Assembly (NCBI RefSeq): GCF_932526225.1
Contig: NC_064042.1
Span: forward strand, 2,773,001 to 2,837,000
From: Nematostella vectensis
Taxonomy: Eukaryota > Cnidaria > Anthozoa > Actiniaria > Edwardsiidae
Direction: 5' to 3'
Length of the DNA: 64,000 bases
The position numbers and the translations under genes are program-made. Each line of letters opens with the position of its first letter. Positions within the stretch are counted from its first letter, which is position 1. The notes beneath the pieces were generated by a model that was not told the DNA's origin, searched no databases, and saw nothing but the letters and a program-made list of their open reading frames with translations. Below, piece after piece: positions 1 through 10,740 of this stretch.

Positions 1-699
1 GTTTTTTGCCTATTTTCTATTAAAATAATTAAAACAATAATTTCCTTATGAAGCACAATTTACCTAACACCCACCCCTCCCCAAAACTAATAGGTTGACA
101 GGTATGCCTACAAATTCATAATATATACATAACTCAATTTCATTTTCCGTGTGTTATTCGGGCCTTGACCACATTTATTAAATATGCAGCTAAGGAGTGG
201 GGAAGGGGAAAAGCAGGTTAGAAAATCTCCCCTGTCCCCCTCCCCCTGGACAAAAATCTTGGCCTGTCCCTAAGTAGCTAACCACATATTTTATAATCCT
301 CATGTATATAGCAAATATATTCATATACACCACTTTGGAATTTAATTCCTAAAATATAAATTGACTCAAAGAGGCAGTAGGAGAATGCAAAAGAACTGTG
401 ATGTTGTAAAAAACACATCAGTCTATTACATAGGAAGTGACGAGTTACAGTGAACCCACTTTTACCCCATTAGAAAGAGTGCTATATGCACTATTGTAAC
501 CCTTAACAGTTTTAAGAACTAAGCCAATCAAAACGTGAGCTGTTTGATTGGCATAGACATTGATGTTTTGTGGGTCATGCTATTCAAACTTGCATCCTAA
601 TTGGCAAACCTGTTAACTTAAGGGTAGAAATGCTAGAAAATAACTGGCGTATACAAGGGAGATCTAGTAACTATCATATAGCGTGGGTATATTCTTCAT

Positions 700-822
700 G
701 GCTAAATGCCATATAGACGACAACCCCATATAACATATAAACAATGACTTACCTTAATCAACCCTAGGGTTAGCGTTAAGGTTGCCATGTATATGGGGTC
801 ATTGTCCATATAGCATTCAGCC
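700..822. mobile_element. small hairpin MITE-like element
   Basis: The 33-base left arm (700-732) and the reverse complement of the right arm (790-822) match at 27 positions, beginning GGCTAAATGCC and GGCTGAATGCT. All differences are transitions, as expected for an ageing inverted repeat. The spacer is about 57 bp. No transposase is present. Target-site repeats are not clear. Confidence 0.5.
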
Positions 823-867
823 AAAAAGCACATTCCCTATTGTATTATATACATAGCCTGTAAGCTC

Positions 868-971
868 AGCCACAGGGTTCCCGAGTACTAAACCACAGGG
901 TTCCCGAGTACTGAACCACAGGGATCCCGAGTACTAAACCACGGTTACCGAGCGCTCAGCCACGGGGTTAC
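868..971. repeat. about 22-bp tandem repeat, 4 units
   Basis: Four imperfect units carry the core CACAGGGTTCCCGAGTACT, ending with a diverged unit. No coding potential is apparent. Confidence 0.7.
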
Positions 972-1695
972 TTTTTTTATTAAGAAATTTAAAATAATTA
1001 TATGAAATCAAATTCTCATCGATGGTTTAACGAAATCAATTGTACATATTGGCAAAGAAAGTATACATAAAAATAAAAATTGGATACTTTCTTTGACGTA
1101 TGATTTTTAGAATAGTAAACCGAAATTGGCGGTGACACCTGTTAGCATAAGAGGCAGCTCGGGCTACCCAATAACCGCTGACTTTGTTTGTTGACTGTTT
1201 GGCCTGTTAGGCCTGGCTCGAGCGTAAACGGGACGGCCCGAGTTTAAGATGTTGTTAGCTATGATATCAAATATCATGAAATAACCAATAAATATATGAA
1301 AATACCACAAGGCTAACTCTGTAGTTTATTATTCGCCTGGCCATTTGATACCAAACCACTATATTTCCATATGATAACAAATCACTATATTTCCATATGA
1401 TACATATGATTCATATCACTAATCTGCAAGTGATTCTCAAAACAAAGCGCGCTTATTTCGTATAAAGGAATCTGCAACTACTATGCTTTTTCCATATGAT
1501 ACTTATGTCTGTGCACCCCCCCCCCCCTCCCCTCCCTGGGTACGCACCAGCACTTACTGAAAAGCCAGCTCAGGGCTCGGTTTTTCATAACGTAACGTAT
1601 CGTAACGTAACGTAACGTATAATGATTCCGGATATCACAAAACATCCAATAATTGTTTATATAACCAAGGAGAACATTGTTTTTTTTTCCGTGGA

Positions 1696-1740
1696 GGATC
1701 TTTTGAGATCCTTCATCTTTAAAAGATGGCCAAGAAAAAG
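1696..1740 (+). promoter_or_regulatory. orphan histone-type 3' stem-loop with purine-rich downstream element
   Basis: Bases 1696-1711 form a 6-bp stem with a 4-base loop (TTTG). They match the metazoan histone mRNA hairpin consensus except for one compensated pair (A-T at stem position 3/14). Twenty bases later comes CAAGAAAAAG (1731-1740), resembling the histone downstream element that U7 snRNA pairs with. No histone reading frame lies upstream on this strand, so this is either a relic of a lost histone gene or chance. Confidence 0.3.
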
Positions 1741-3527
1741 ATAATACAAAAAAGACGAGAGAAAACGTACTGCAAATATTTTTGGGTTTGAGAGGAGAAA
1801 TACGGCACTTTGTAGAGACTCAACACGGAGCTGCAAACTGCAAGTTTTTACTGAGCAAGACAGAAACTTACATTGAAATGAATCTGTCTTGTTGGAGTGA
1901 CGCACGAAACTGAAACTCCTGCCAAAACATCCGCTCGACCAATCGGAGGCCGTAGGGGCATACCAACAACCGTACAGGGCCGGGTTCCCAAGACAGAGAG
2001 ACACGACGGTGCATCCCACAGGAACCCCATCGCGACAACGGGAACTTTATCGCATAGTTTACCACTTTCTGTGGTATTCCATTTACGCGGCGAGAAGCCC
2101 CGCACAGGTGCTCCGCTATTAGACTTTGAAGAAAGCCTCGACTTGATGTGTTTGTCTCTTAACCACTGGGACGTACATCATTCCTTAACTATTCTCCCAC
2201 AACCCATAACAGCCATAACTGAATTACCCGAAGAGAAAAACCAATTACAGAAATACAGCGATTGCCATGAACTTCCCACGCAAACAAAACCTCATCAAAT
2301 TCTACTATCGCCATCTTTCAGTACCGCCGCATTAAGTTCCACATAGTTTTCTTTTTCATTTTCTTGTTCTACGGATTAGTTCTTTGTTATTTCTTTTTCT
2401 CTTTTCGGCAAACGCTTTTCGGGCATACCGGCTTATTGATGCTCGCGAGCCAACACGGTATTCAGCGGTACTGAACAAAGACAATTTAGCCCTTCATTCA
2501 AAATATTTTTATTAAAAATCTAAATATTATATGCGAGGCTACTTAGCTCTCTCATCCTCTTAAATAGACTCCTTTGAAAGCTATAATTATTTTTCTGGTT
2601 TTGATTGAGCCCAATAAGTAAATAATAACGAAAATATTATAAATCAATTTTTCCATTCCTTAGACTTCTCCAACAGTGCAGTTAAATGTACAGCTATATC
2701 CTAAACCATCCCTACTTCAAACAACCCCTGAACATCAGATAGTTCTTGAAAATTACTGTAATTTTAATCGCATCCAATGTGGCAAAAAAAAAAAACACGA
2801 AAGAGCTTTCGTTAAATCTAAAAATCATACCCAAGAAGATTTGGTCCTACCTTTGACAATATTATCTTCGAACAAATAAATAATAGATAGTGTTCCTCAC
2901 AGATGCACTTGGCTTTCTGTTTTAAAAACAAAGTCATAATTGAGTAAACGAAACAATTCTTTTAACTGTGATTTTTTTTTTGCTAACGTTTCTTGGCATA
3001 CGAAAATGATTTAAGCTTATATGTTTCGTAAGGAAGAGGTGATTATTGAAGCCAAAAGGCGCAGTAGAAAATATGACTTCTCTGTACTGGTAATAAATAC
3101 ACCGTCGTCAGAGAATAAAGTTTTCTTAAAGCGTGTTCGAAAAGTGTTCGGTTAACTTAAATTAAAAGGCCTTCTCTCGTAGCAGAACAGGTGGAAATTA
3201 GCGTTTTTTTGTCGCCGGTGATAACGGCTTTGTGGTCTGCTAGCTTCCCACTTGGTAAAAACCCTGATAAAAGCCAAATTCAAGCTTATATTTTTGGCCT
3301 CTCTCAAGTGACGCATAAAAAATTAAAAATAATGAAAGGTTGTTCATTAAAGTAATGGAGACCTATGTGCAATCATTTAGCTTGATTGCGGTTTTATTAT
3401 CTTCTAATTAGTATTCGCACAGCCTTTATCGCAAACCAGATGGTATTCATATCTTTTTACAGCGGGGGCAAGCATGACTCTCACACCGTTATAATAGAAA
3501 AACTCAAAAAGCTGTGACAAGAGCGGC

Positions 3528-3535
3528 TATAAAAG
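3528..3535 (+). promoter_or_regulatory. TATA box of sulfotransferase-like copy 1
   Basis: TATAAAAG lies 94 bases upstream of the ATG in a GC-rich setting. An initiator-like TCAACTC sits about 35 bases downstream (near 3565), at the usual TATA-to-start distance. The same arrangement is kept in copy 2. Confidence 0.7.
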
Positions 3536-3628
3536 CGCACACTTATAACGGCTTTTAACAAATCAACTCTGGACCCTTGAATGGAAATTTAAAGTTCTTT
3601 TCCTATCGGGGAAACGAAATTTTCTTTG

Positions 3629-4432
3629 ATGGCATCCAAACGAGTTTTGCTTTGGACAGCACCTAGATGTGTCTCAACAGCCTTTGAACGCTCAATTATG
3701 ACTCTAAAGAGTACTAAAGTTCTTCACGAGCCTTTCTCGGCTTCGTTCTACTTTGGTCCGGAACGGCAAAGCCTTCGTTACGCAGCCGACCCGGTTCAGC
3801 CGAACCAGAGCTACCGATCCGTAAGCAAAACACTCCAAAAAGACTTTGATGGCATCGATGTCTTGTTCTCAAAAGACATGGCGTACGCTGTTCAGAATCA
3901 TTTCAAGATGTTCTCTGAAGAGGGCTTCAAGGATTTCAAGCACACTTTCCTCATTCGCGAACCGGCAAAAGCGATCATTTCTCTCTACCATGCTTCAACC
4001 AACCCTAAGCTGACAGGCTGGTCCTACTTTGATCCAGAAGAGGCTGGCTTCCGCCAAATGCTCGGGCTCTACCATTACATCTCTCAGCACATCGATGATT
4101 CCCCTGTGGTAATTGATGCAGACGATCTATTGGATTTTCCCAACGAGACAATGAAAAGTTACTGCGAGGCAGTGGGAATAACGTATGAATCGAATATGAC
4201 GTCATGGGAGCCCGGCCCCGTTGCCGACTGGGATACCTGGGCAGGATGGCACGAGAACGCCTTAAAGAGCTCAGGATTTACAAGGCGCTCGCACAGAAAT
4301 ACGCAAAAGAATTCTTACGACGACGAAATCGAGCAACTTCCGGCGGAAGTGAAAATGGCGATAGACGAGGCAAGGGCGTGCTTTGAATACCTTGCGGCAA
4401 GGAAACTAGACGTGAGGGGTACTGAGGTGTAA
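3629..4432 (+). CDS. sulfotransferase-like P-loop protein, copy 1
   Basis: A single-exon 267-residue protein starting at the ATG at 3629; the open frame extends 5' only to a TTG. It resembles the sulfotransferase-like family with an N-terminal loop TAPRCVSTAFERS (residues 10-22), the expected binding site for the 5'-phosphosulfate part of PAPS, and a second motif LIREPAKAIISLYHAS (108-123) where sulfotransferases bind the 3'-phosphate. There is no signal peptide or membrane segment, so it is probably cytosolic. The acceptor substrate cannot be told from sequence; some relatives carry misleading 'aminotransferase-like' names. Its tandem twin lies at 6309 and differs at residues 11 (A/T), 93 (K/N) and 232 (D/E). 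An ATC-rich satellite starts directly after the stop codon. Confidence 0.85.
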   Translation: MASKRVLLWTAPRCVSTAFERSIMTLKSTKVLHEPFSASFYFGPERQSLRYAADPVQPNQSYRSVSKTLQKDFDGIDVLFSKDMAYAVQNHFKMFSEEGFKDFKHTFLIREPAKAIISLYHASTNPKLTGWSYFDPEEAGFRQMLGLYHYISQHIDDSPVVIDADDLLDFPNETMKSYCEAVGITYESNMTSWEPGPVADWDTWAGWHENALKSSGFTRRSHRNTQKNSYDDEIEQLPAEVKMAIDEARACFEYLAARKLDVRGTEV

Positions 4433-5243
4433 ATATCATCAGAACAATCATCATCATTATGATACCACGGTTCATTATCGTCCCAAGCGTCATATAGATC
4501 ACAATCATTATGGACATCATCGTCATTATCATCAACGTCATCATCATGATTATTATCACCATTATCGTTTTCTTCATTATTATCATTGTCCTTATCCTCG
4601 TGTCCATTTCAATCAGTTTCTCATTGATTATCATTATATTATATTAGTCATCATCATAGTTGTCGTAATTGTCATCGACGTCGTCGTCTTCATCACAACT
4701 ATTATTGTTATTATATTCATCATCATCATTATGATCATCATAGCAATCTCCATCATTGTCATGGTTATCATTATCATTTACAATACAGTCATCACCACTA
4801 TAATTATCATTACTACCATCGTCATCATCCTCTATCATCATTGTCATCATAATCAGCATCATTATCATCATCATATCACTATTATCATCATCACTAGCAT
4901 CACCATCCTCTATCATCATTATTATCAAAATCAGCATCGTTATCATCATCATATCACTATTATCATCATCACTAGCTTCATCATCCTCTATCATCATTAT
5001 CATCAAATCAGCATCGTTATCATCATCATCACTATCATCATCATCATAACTATTATCATCATCACTAGCATCACCATCCTCTATCATCATTATCATCAAA
5101 TCAGCATCGTTATCATCATCATCACTATCATCATCATAACTATTATCATCATCACTAGCATCACCATCCTCTATCATCATTATTATCAAATCAGCATTGT
5201 TATCATCATCATCACTATCATCATCATAACTATTATCATCATC
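4433..5243. repeat. ATC-rich satellite after copy 1
   Basis: About 810 bp of ATC/ATT triplets. From about 4830 they organise into higher-order units of roughly 78-93 bp, each marked by CCTCTATCATC (near 4830, 4908, 4986, 5080 and 5170). Long low-complexity open frames on both strands (poly-I/T/H or poly-D/N) are by-products of the triplet period. The array begins right after the stop codon of the gene. Confidence 0.95.
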
Positions 5244-6207
5244 CACAGTAGCAAGTTACATCACTCGCCACTGTTGGGCGCTAACGTCTAATAGATCTGG
5301 AGCCACTAGTATCACTTCTCGTACAGCCTTTATAACTATTTATCAACAATTATGCGACTACCAAATGGTGGTTCTGCCGAGTGAAGAGTTCCGTCATATT
5401 TGAATCTTTTATAAACTTCCACAGTTACTCAAGTCAAGAAATTTTTTAACTGCGTAAATGAACTGTGGCTGATTAGTCAGCTTTTGTTTAAAATTGTAAT
5501 GTTAAGGTTTGGCGAAGTCAACACTGTCTCGTTGCATGTTGCATCAAAACGTTTGATTCTGCGCACGCATTCTGGCGTGCACCGCACGCAAGTATGAGAA
5601 ATTGGAAGGGGGTCTGGAAATTGTCGCCGGATATAAAGGCCCGTTACTCTGAATTTGCCCATTATGCATATCAATCAATAGCTCTGTAAAAGAGTCAATA
5701 TCGGGCGCTCGGGTAACCTGTGATATCTAAAACGTTAAAGATCTGGTTCTACGGCGGCCAGCAAAAACGTAACAAACACGAATTCCTACAAGTTTACGTG
5801 GAAATTTGCGTATAGTACGATCCTAGAGCGATACAAAAACGGACAAATTATTAAAACGGGCTCCTAAACGTGTTATTTCCTCCCTTATTGAAGTATCGTC
5901 GTCATACTATCCTTTTTCCATATCATACCTATGACAACAGAACACTCCTCCACCCCACCCCTCCCCAATCCTTGGTACGCGACTGAAACGCTACCATGTT
6001 TCACCATATAGAAAGCTATACTATTGATAACGGTTGTCAGGAGCCATTCACTGTTGGGGGTTGAAAGCTATCCAGTTAAGCTAGCTCCATATTAACGTAC
6101 AGCCTTTATCGCAAACCAGATGGTATTCATATCTTTTTACAGCGGGGGCAAGCATGACTCTCACACCGTTATAATAGAAAAACTCAAAAAGCTGTGACAA
6201 GAGCGGC

Positions 6208-6215
6208 TATAAAAG
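6208..6215 (+). promoter_or_regulatory. TATA box of sulfotransferase-like copy 2
   Basis: Same TATAAAAG box and spacing to the ATG as in copy 1. The 210 bp upstream of the gene were duplicated with it, so both copies should have working core promoters. Confidence 0.7.
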
Positions 6216-6308
6216 CGCACACTTATAACAGCTTTTCACAAATCAACTCTGGACCCTTGAATGGAAATTTAAAGTTCTTTTCCTATCGGGAAAACGAAAT
6301 TTTCTTTG

Positions 6309-7112
6309 ATGGCATCCAAACGAGTTTTGCTTTGGACAACACCTAGATGTGTCTCAACAGCCTTTGAACGCTCAATTATGACTCTAAAGAGTACTAAAGT
6401 TCTTCACGAGCCTTTCTCGGCTTCGTTCTACTTTGGTCCTGAGCGGCAAAGCCTTCGTTACGCAGCCGACCCGGTTCAGCCGAACCAGAGCTACCGATCC
6501 GTAAGCAAAACACTCCAAAAAGACTTTGATGGCATCGATGTCTTGTTCTCAAAAGACATGGCGTACGCTGTTCAGAATCATTTCAATATGTTCTCTGAAG
6601 AGGGCTTCAAGGATTTCAAGCACACTTTCCTCATTCGCGAACCGGCAAAAGCGATCATTTCTCTCTACCATGCTTCAACCAACCCTAAGCTGACAGGCTG
6701 GTCCTACTTTGATCCAGAAGAGGCTGGCTTCCGCCAAATGCTCGGGCTCTACCATTACATCTCTCAGCACATCGATGATTCCCCTGTGGTAATTGATGCA
6801 GACGATCTATTGGATTTTCCCAACGAGACAATGAAAAGTTACTGCGAGGCAGTGGGAATAACGTATGAATCGAATATGACGTCATGGGAGCCCGGCCCCG
6901 TTGCCGACTGGGATACCTGGGCAGGATGGCACGAGAACGCCTTAAAGAGCTCAGGATTTACAAGGCGCTCGCACAGAAATACGCAAAAGAATTCTTACGA
7001 CGAAGAAATCGAGCAACTTCCGGCGGAAGTGAAAATGGCGATAGACGAGGCAAGGGCGTGCTTTGAATACCTTGCGGCAAGGAAACTAGACGTGAGGGGT
7101 ACTGAGGTGTAA
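6309..7112 (+). CDS. sulfotransferase-like P-loop protein, copy 2
   Basis: A 267-residue single-exon paralogue of the gene at 3629, intact and with only three amino-acid differences (A11T, K93N, D232E). A11T lies inside the presumed PAPS-binding loop (now TTPRCVSTAF) but does not remove the Arg/Ser/Thr residues expected to contact the cofactor. The start is the ATG at 6309, matching copy 1. An ATC satellite begins right after the stop. Both copies are probably functional; whether substrates differ cannot be judged. Confidence 0.85.
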   Translation: MASKRVLLWTTPRCVSTAFERSIMTLKSTKVLHEPFSASFYFGPERQSLRYAADPVQPNQSYRSVSKTLQKDFDGIDVLFSKDMAYAVQNHFNMFSEEGFKDFKHTFLIREPAKAIISLYHASTNPKLTGWSYFDPEEAGFRQMLGLYHYISQHIDDSPVVIDADDLLDFPNETMKSYCEAVGITYESNMTSWEPGPVADWDTWAGWHENALKSSGFTRRSHRNTQKNSYDEEIEQLPAEVKMAIDEARACFEYLAARKLDVRGTEV

Positions 7113-8301
7113 ATATCATCAGAACAATCTTCATCATTATGATACCACGGTTCATCATCGTCCCAAGCGTCATATAGATCACAATCATTATGGACATCAT
7201 CGTCATTATCATCAACGTCATCATCATGATTGTTATCACCATTATCGTTATCTTCATTATTATCATTGTCCTTATCCTCGTGTCCATTTCAATCAGTTTT
7301 CTCATTGATTATCATTATATTATATTAGTCATCATCATAGTTGTCGTAATTGTCATCGACGTCGTCGTCTTCATCACAACTATTATCGTTATTATATTCA
7401 TCATCATCATTATGATCATCATAGCAATCTCCATCATTGTCATGATTATCATTATCATTTACAATACAGTCATCACCACTATTATTATCATTACTACCAT
7501 TGTTATCATCCTCTATCATGATTATTATCAAAATCAGCATCGTTATCATCATCATATCACTATTATCATCATCACTAGCATCACCATCCTCTATCATCAT
7601 TATTATCAAAATCAGCATCGTTATCATCATCATCACTATCATCATCATAACTATTATCATCATCACTAGCATCACCATCCTCTATCATCATTATCATCAA
7701 ATCAGCATTGTTATCATCATCATCACTATCATCATCATAACTATTATCATCATCACTAGCATCATCATCCTCTATCATCATTATCATCAAATCAGCATCG
7801 TTATCATCACTATCATCATCATAACTATTATCATCATCACTAGCATCACCATCCTCTATCATCATTATCATCAAATCAGCATTGTTATCATCATCATCAC
7901 TATCATCATCATCATAACTATTATCATCATCACTAGCATCACCATCCTCTATCATCATTATTATCAAAATCAGCATCGTTATCATCATCATCACTATCAT
8001 CATCATCATAACTATTATCATCATCACTAGCATCACCATCCTCTATCATCATTATTATCAAAATCAGCATCGTTATCATCATCATCACTATCATCATCAT
8101 CATAACTATTATCATCATCACTAGCATCACCATCCTCTATCATCATTATTATCAAAATCAGCATCGTTATCATCATCATCACTATCATCATCATAACTAT
8201 TATCATCATCACTAGCATCACCATCCTCTATCATCATTATCATCAAATCAGCATTGTTATCATCATCATCACTATCATCATCATAACTATTATCATCATC
8301 C
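7113..8301. repeat. ATC-rich satellite after copy 2 (expanded)
   Basis: About 1.19 kb of ATC/ATT repeats with roughly 79-94-bp higher-order units marked by CCTCTATCATC, about nine of them (7511, 7590, 7680, 7770, 7854, 7947, 8041, 8135, 8226). Copy 1 has about five. The difference must have arisen after the tandem duplication, since the flanking unique DNA is nearly identical. Confidence 0.95.
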
Positions 8302-9142
8302 ACAGTAGCAAGTTACATCACTCGCCACTGTTGGGCGCTAACGTCTAATAGATCTGGAGCCACTAGTATCACTTCTCGTACAGCCTTTATAACTATTTAT
8401 CAACAATTCTGCGACTACCAAATGGTGGTTCTGCCAAGTGAAGAGTTCCGTCATATTTTAATCTTTTATAAACTTCCACAGTTACTCAAGTCAAGGAATT
8501 TTTTAACTGCGTAGATGAACTGTGGCTGATTAGTCAGCTTTTGTTTTAAATTGTAATGTTAAGGTTTGGCGAAGTCAACACTGTCTCGTTGCATGTTGCA
8601 TCAAAACGTTTGATTCTGCGCACGCATTCTGGCGTGCACCGCGCGCAAGTATGAGAAATTGGAAGGGGGTCTGGAAATTGTCGCCGGATATAAAAGCCCG
8701 TTACTCTGAATTTGCCCATTATGCATATCAATCAATAGCTCTGTAAAAGAGTCAATATCGGGCGCTCGGGTAACCTGTGATATCTAAAACGTTAAAGATC
8801 TGGGTCTACGGCGGCCAGCAAAAACGTAATAAACACGAATTCTTACAAGTTTACGTGGAGATTTGCGTATAGTACGATCCTAGAGCGATACAAAAACGGA
8901 CAAATTATTAAAATGGGCTCCTAAACGTGTTATTTCCTCCCTTATTGAAGTATCGTCGTCATACTATCCTTTTTCCATATCATACCTATGACTACAGAAC
9001 ACCCCTCCACCCCACCCCTCCCCAATCCTTGGTACGCGACTGAAACGCTACCATGTTTCACCATATAGAAAGCTATACTATTGATAACGGTTGTCAGGAG
9101 CCATTCACTGTTGGGGGTTGAAAGCTATCCAGTTAAGCTAGC

Positions 9143-9413
9143 TCCATATTAACGTGGACTTTAAAAGCACACTAGCATACACACATTGGCACCAGTCGGG
9201 CCAAGACGGGACGCTAGCACAGTCTTTTTGCCGATGAAGTTTAACTGAGGCAAACCGGCTATGCCATGCTGACGAGTCCTAATAAGGACGAAACAGCTGT
9301 CCATGGTTGCCGAACTGCACGGGTAATAGACTGTGCTAGCGTCCCGTCTTGGCCCGACTGGTGCCAATGTGTGTATGCTAGTGTGCTTTTAAAGTCCACA
9401 TTTCCATATTAAC
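9143..9413. mobile_element. palindromic hammerhead-bearing element with 11-bp target duplication
   Basis: A perfect 72-bp inverted repeat (9154-9225 and 9328-9399) encloses a 102-bp loop with a hammerhead ribozyme. The direct repeat TCCATATTAAC lies at 9143-9153 and 9403-9413, with three extra bases (ATT) before the right copy; this looks like an 11-bp target-site duplication. No reverse transcriptase or transposase lies nearby, so the element is non-autonomous. Hammerheads with a very short stem III are known from retrozymes and the terminal repeats of Penelope-like retroelements, and I infer a relation to one of these. Confidence 0.75.
9256..9312 (+). ncRNA. hammerhead ribozyme, type I, short stem III
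   Basis: All conserved core parts are in order. Stem I 3' strand: CGGC (9256-9259) and CCATG (9264-9268). Core CTGACGA (9269-9275). Stem II GTCC/GGAC (9276-9279, 9286-9289) with a TAATAA loop. Core GAAA (9290-9293). Stem III of 3 bp (9293-9295 with 9298-9300) closed by only two bases. Cleavage triplet GTC (9299-9301). Stem I 5' strand: CATGG and GCCG (9302-9306, 9309-9312). Stem I has an internal loop (TATG/TT) that could dock on the stem II loop. The palindromic ACAGCTGT of stem III suggests activity as a dimer, as described for retrozyme and Penelope-type hammerheads. Predicted cleavage is after C9301. Confidence 0.88.
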
Positions 9414-10740
9414 CATATTAATTTTCCTTGTGTAATTTCTTACTCCAATGTTCGATATTTTGCGATCGCGCGCTTTGAATTTTCAAATACCAGCCCTCGT
9501 ATGTTTCGGTAAAAGAACTAACGCACTAATGCCAATTCTCTTTCCTCGTTCCCTACATATTACTTTAGTTAACAGCGCATTTTGTATTAGGCTAATTGAT
9601 TATTATAGAAAACAATATGAAATAAAGTCCTTAGAAATTAACTGTACGCTTTTACAATGTTACCGGAATGAAATATAGGTTTTAAATGTAAACTGCTCAT
9701 TACCATCAAGCATGAAAAATGGAATTGCAGGAAAAAAGCATTTTCAAGCTTTCATCTTTTTCATGTGCCGAGATCATGTATGGTTATAATTAGTTAATTT
9801 TGGCTCGAGTGCGTTTTAATGTTTCAAACGAAATTCATGTCACTTTTGGGGGTAGATTAGATTCAAACAAAGTTAATAAAAATGTTAAAATTTATGTCTC
9901 AACGCAGGGATACAATGGCTAGCATTACAAGCAATGCTGCGAAAATGGTTGCTCTTTGATAATGCTACGTAGAGTTTGTTGTGTTTAGTTGCGTATAAAA
10001 AGAGCGAGAAAATTAAAAGCGAGCAACTGAAAGTGTCAGGTGGTTCGAGAAACTAATTATTCTCAATTTTGCGCTATCAAATAACCCAAGACTAATCTGA
10101 ATCTTAAACCCAACACATTACTGAAGTAGTATTGCTATGAGATATACTTGATCCAATGGCTAAAATGACTATTTCCCGAGCTTGGTCAAAGGACCATAAA
10201 AGACCATGGCAAAGGCTATTTAATGTCGGTCACTTTCGCACCTGTTTCGAAATACGATAAGATTCAATAACCCCCCACCAATCACCAAGAAGTTTGCAAC
10301 AAACAACTCTTCATTTTGTATATATTTGCGAACCAGTCATAAGTCGAGACGGAGGAAATATTTTATGAGCTTGAAATTTGATGACCTTTTTGAAAAAGGG
10401 GGTTATTAAGAGAGGCTTCCAAATATCCGACTGCACATCACGGCGTTGTAATGCGCTTGTGTTGAGAGGAAACGCGTGTATGAACGATGCTCGCACACTT
10501 GCAAACTACGAGCCTTGCGGTAGGACGAGGAAAGTACGGTCACTTTATCACCTCCCTTACCGAGATCTTATCGCAGTTGAAGTGAAAAAGACTATCATTT
10601 GAGAAAACTATTGCCAACGGCAACTTAGAGCGACCGAAAGGATTCTATTGAAAATAACAGGGAAAACAAGTGCAATGGTTTGAAACCGGTTAAGTGAAAC
10701 TGGCAAACATTACGAAACGATAACAAAGCGAGCGATAGAA
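9414..10740. other. intergenic, no gene recognised
   Basis: AT-rich sequence upstream of the receptor's first recognised exon. A 73-codon frame at 10381-10602 encodes a peptide with five cysteines, but it has no family resemblance and does not splice in frame to the next exon, so I do not call it. No GPS motif, signal peptide or extracellular domain for the receptor was found. Confidence 0.5.

Larger units (their letters stand above)
1..3400. other. gene-poor left end
   Basis: I see no supportable protein gene here. The longer open frames (about 150 codons around 1897-2346 on + and 120 codons at 1657-2019 on -) lack ATG starts, resemble no family I know and overlap each other on opposite strands. 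The stretch holds a small inverted-repeat element (700-822), a short tandem repeat (868-971), a C-run near 1517, a CGTAA pentanucleotide run (about 1590-1620) and a histone-type hairpin (1696-1740). Confidence 0.6.
3419..6098. repeat. tandem duplication, copy 1
   Basis: This 2,680-bp unit reappears from 6099 onward at an offset of 2,680, nearly identical through promoter, gene and 3' flank. It holds one sulfotransferase-like gene, its TATA box, and an ATC satellite shorter than that of copy 2. The junction at 6098/6099 reads TCCATATTAACGT followed by ACAGCC. The same TCCATATTAACGT occurs again at 9143-9155, where the hammerhead element begins. Confidence 0.9.
6099..9155. repeat. tandem duplication, copy 2
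   Basis: The second copy of the 3.4-6.1 kb unit, longer (about 3.06 kb) because its ATC satellite has expanded. The flanking single-copy sequence differs from copy 1 by scattered point changes only, so the duplication is recent. Its right end coincides, within about 2 bp, with the left edge of the hammerhead palindrome. Confidence 0.9.

Noticed and set aside
1657-2346. Open frames of 120 and 149 codons on opposite strands
   Set aside because: Neither starts with ATG and neither resembles a protein family; they overlap each other.
4644-8224. Poly-Asp/Asn and poly-Ile/Thr/His frames
   Set aside because: Products of ATC triplet repeats; the same region is open on both strands.
10378-10602. Cys-containing frame just upstream of TM1 as receptor ectodomain exon
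   Set aside because: The possible donor after CGTAG context does not give a phase compatible with the TM1 exon, and no GPS-type signature is present.
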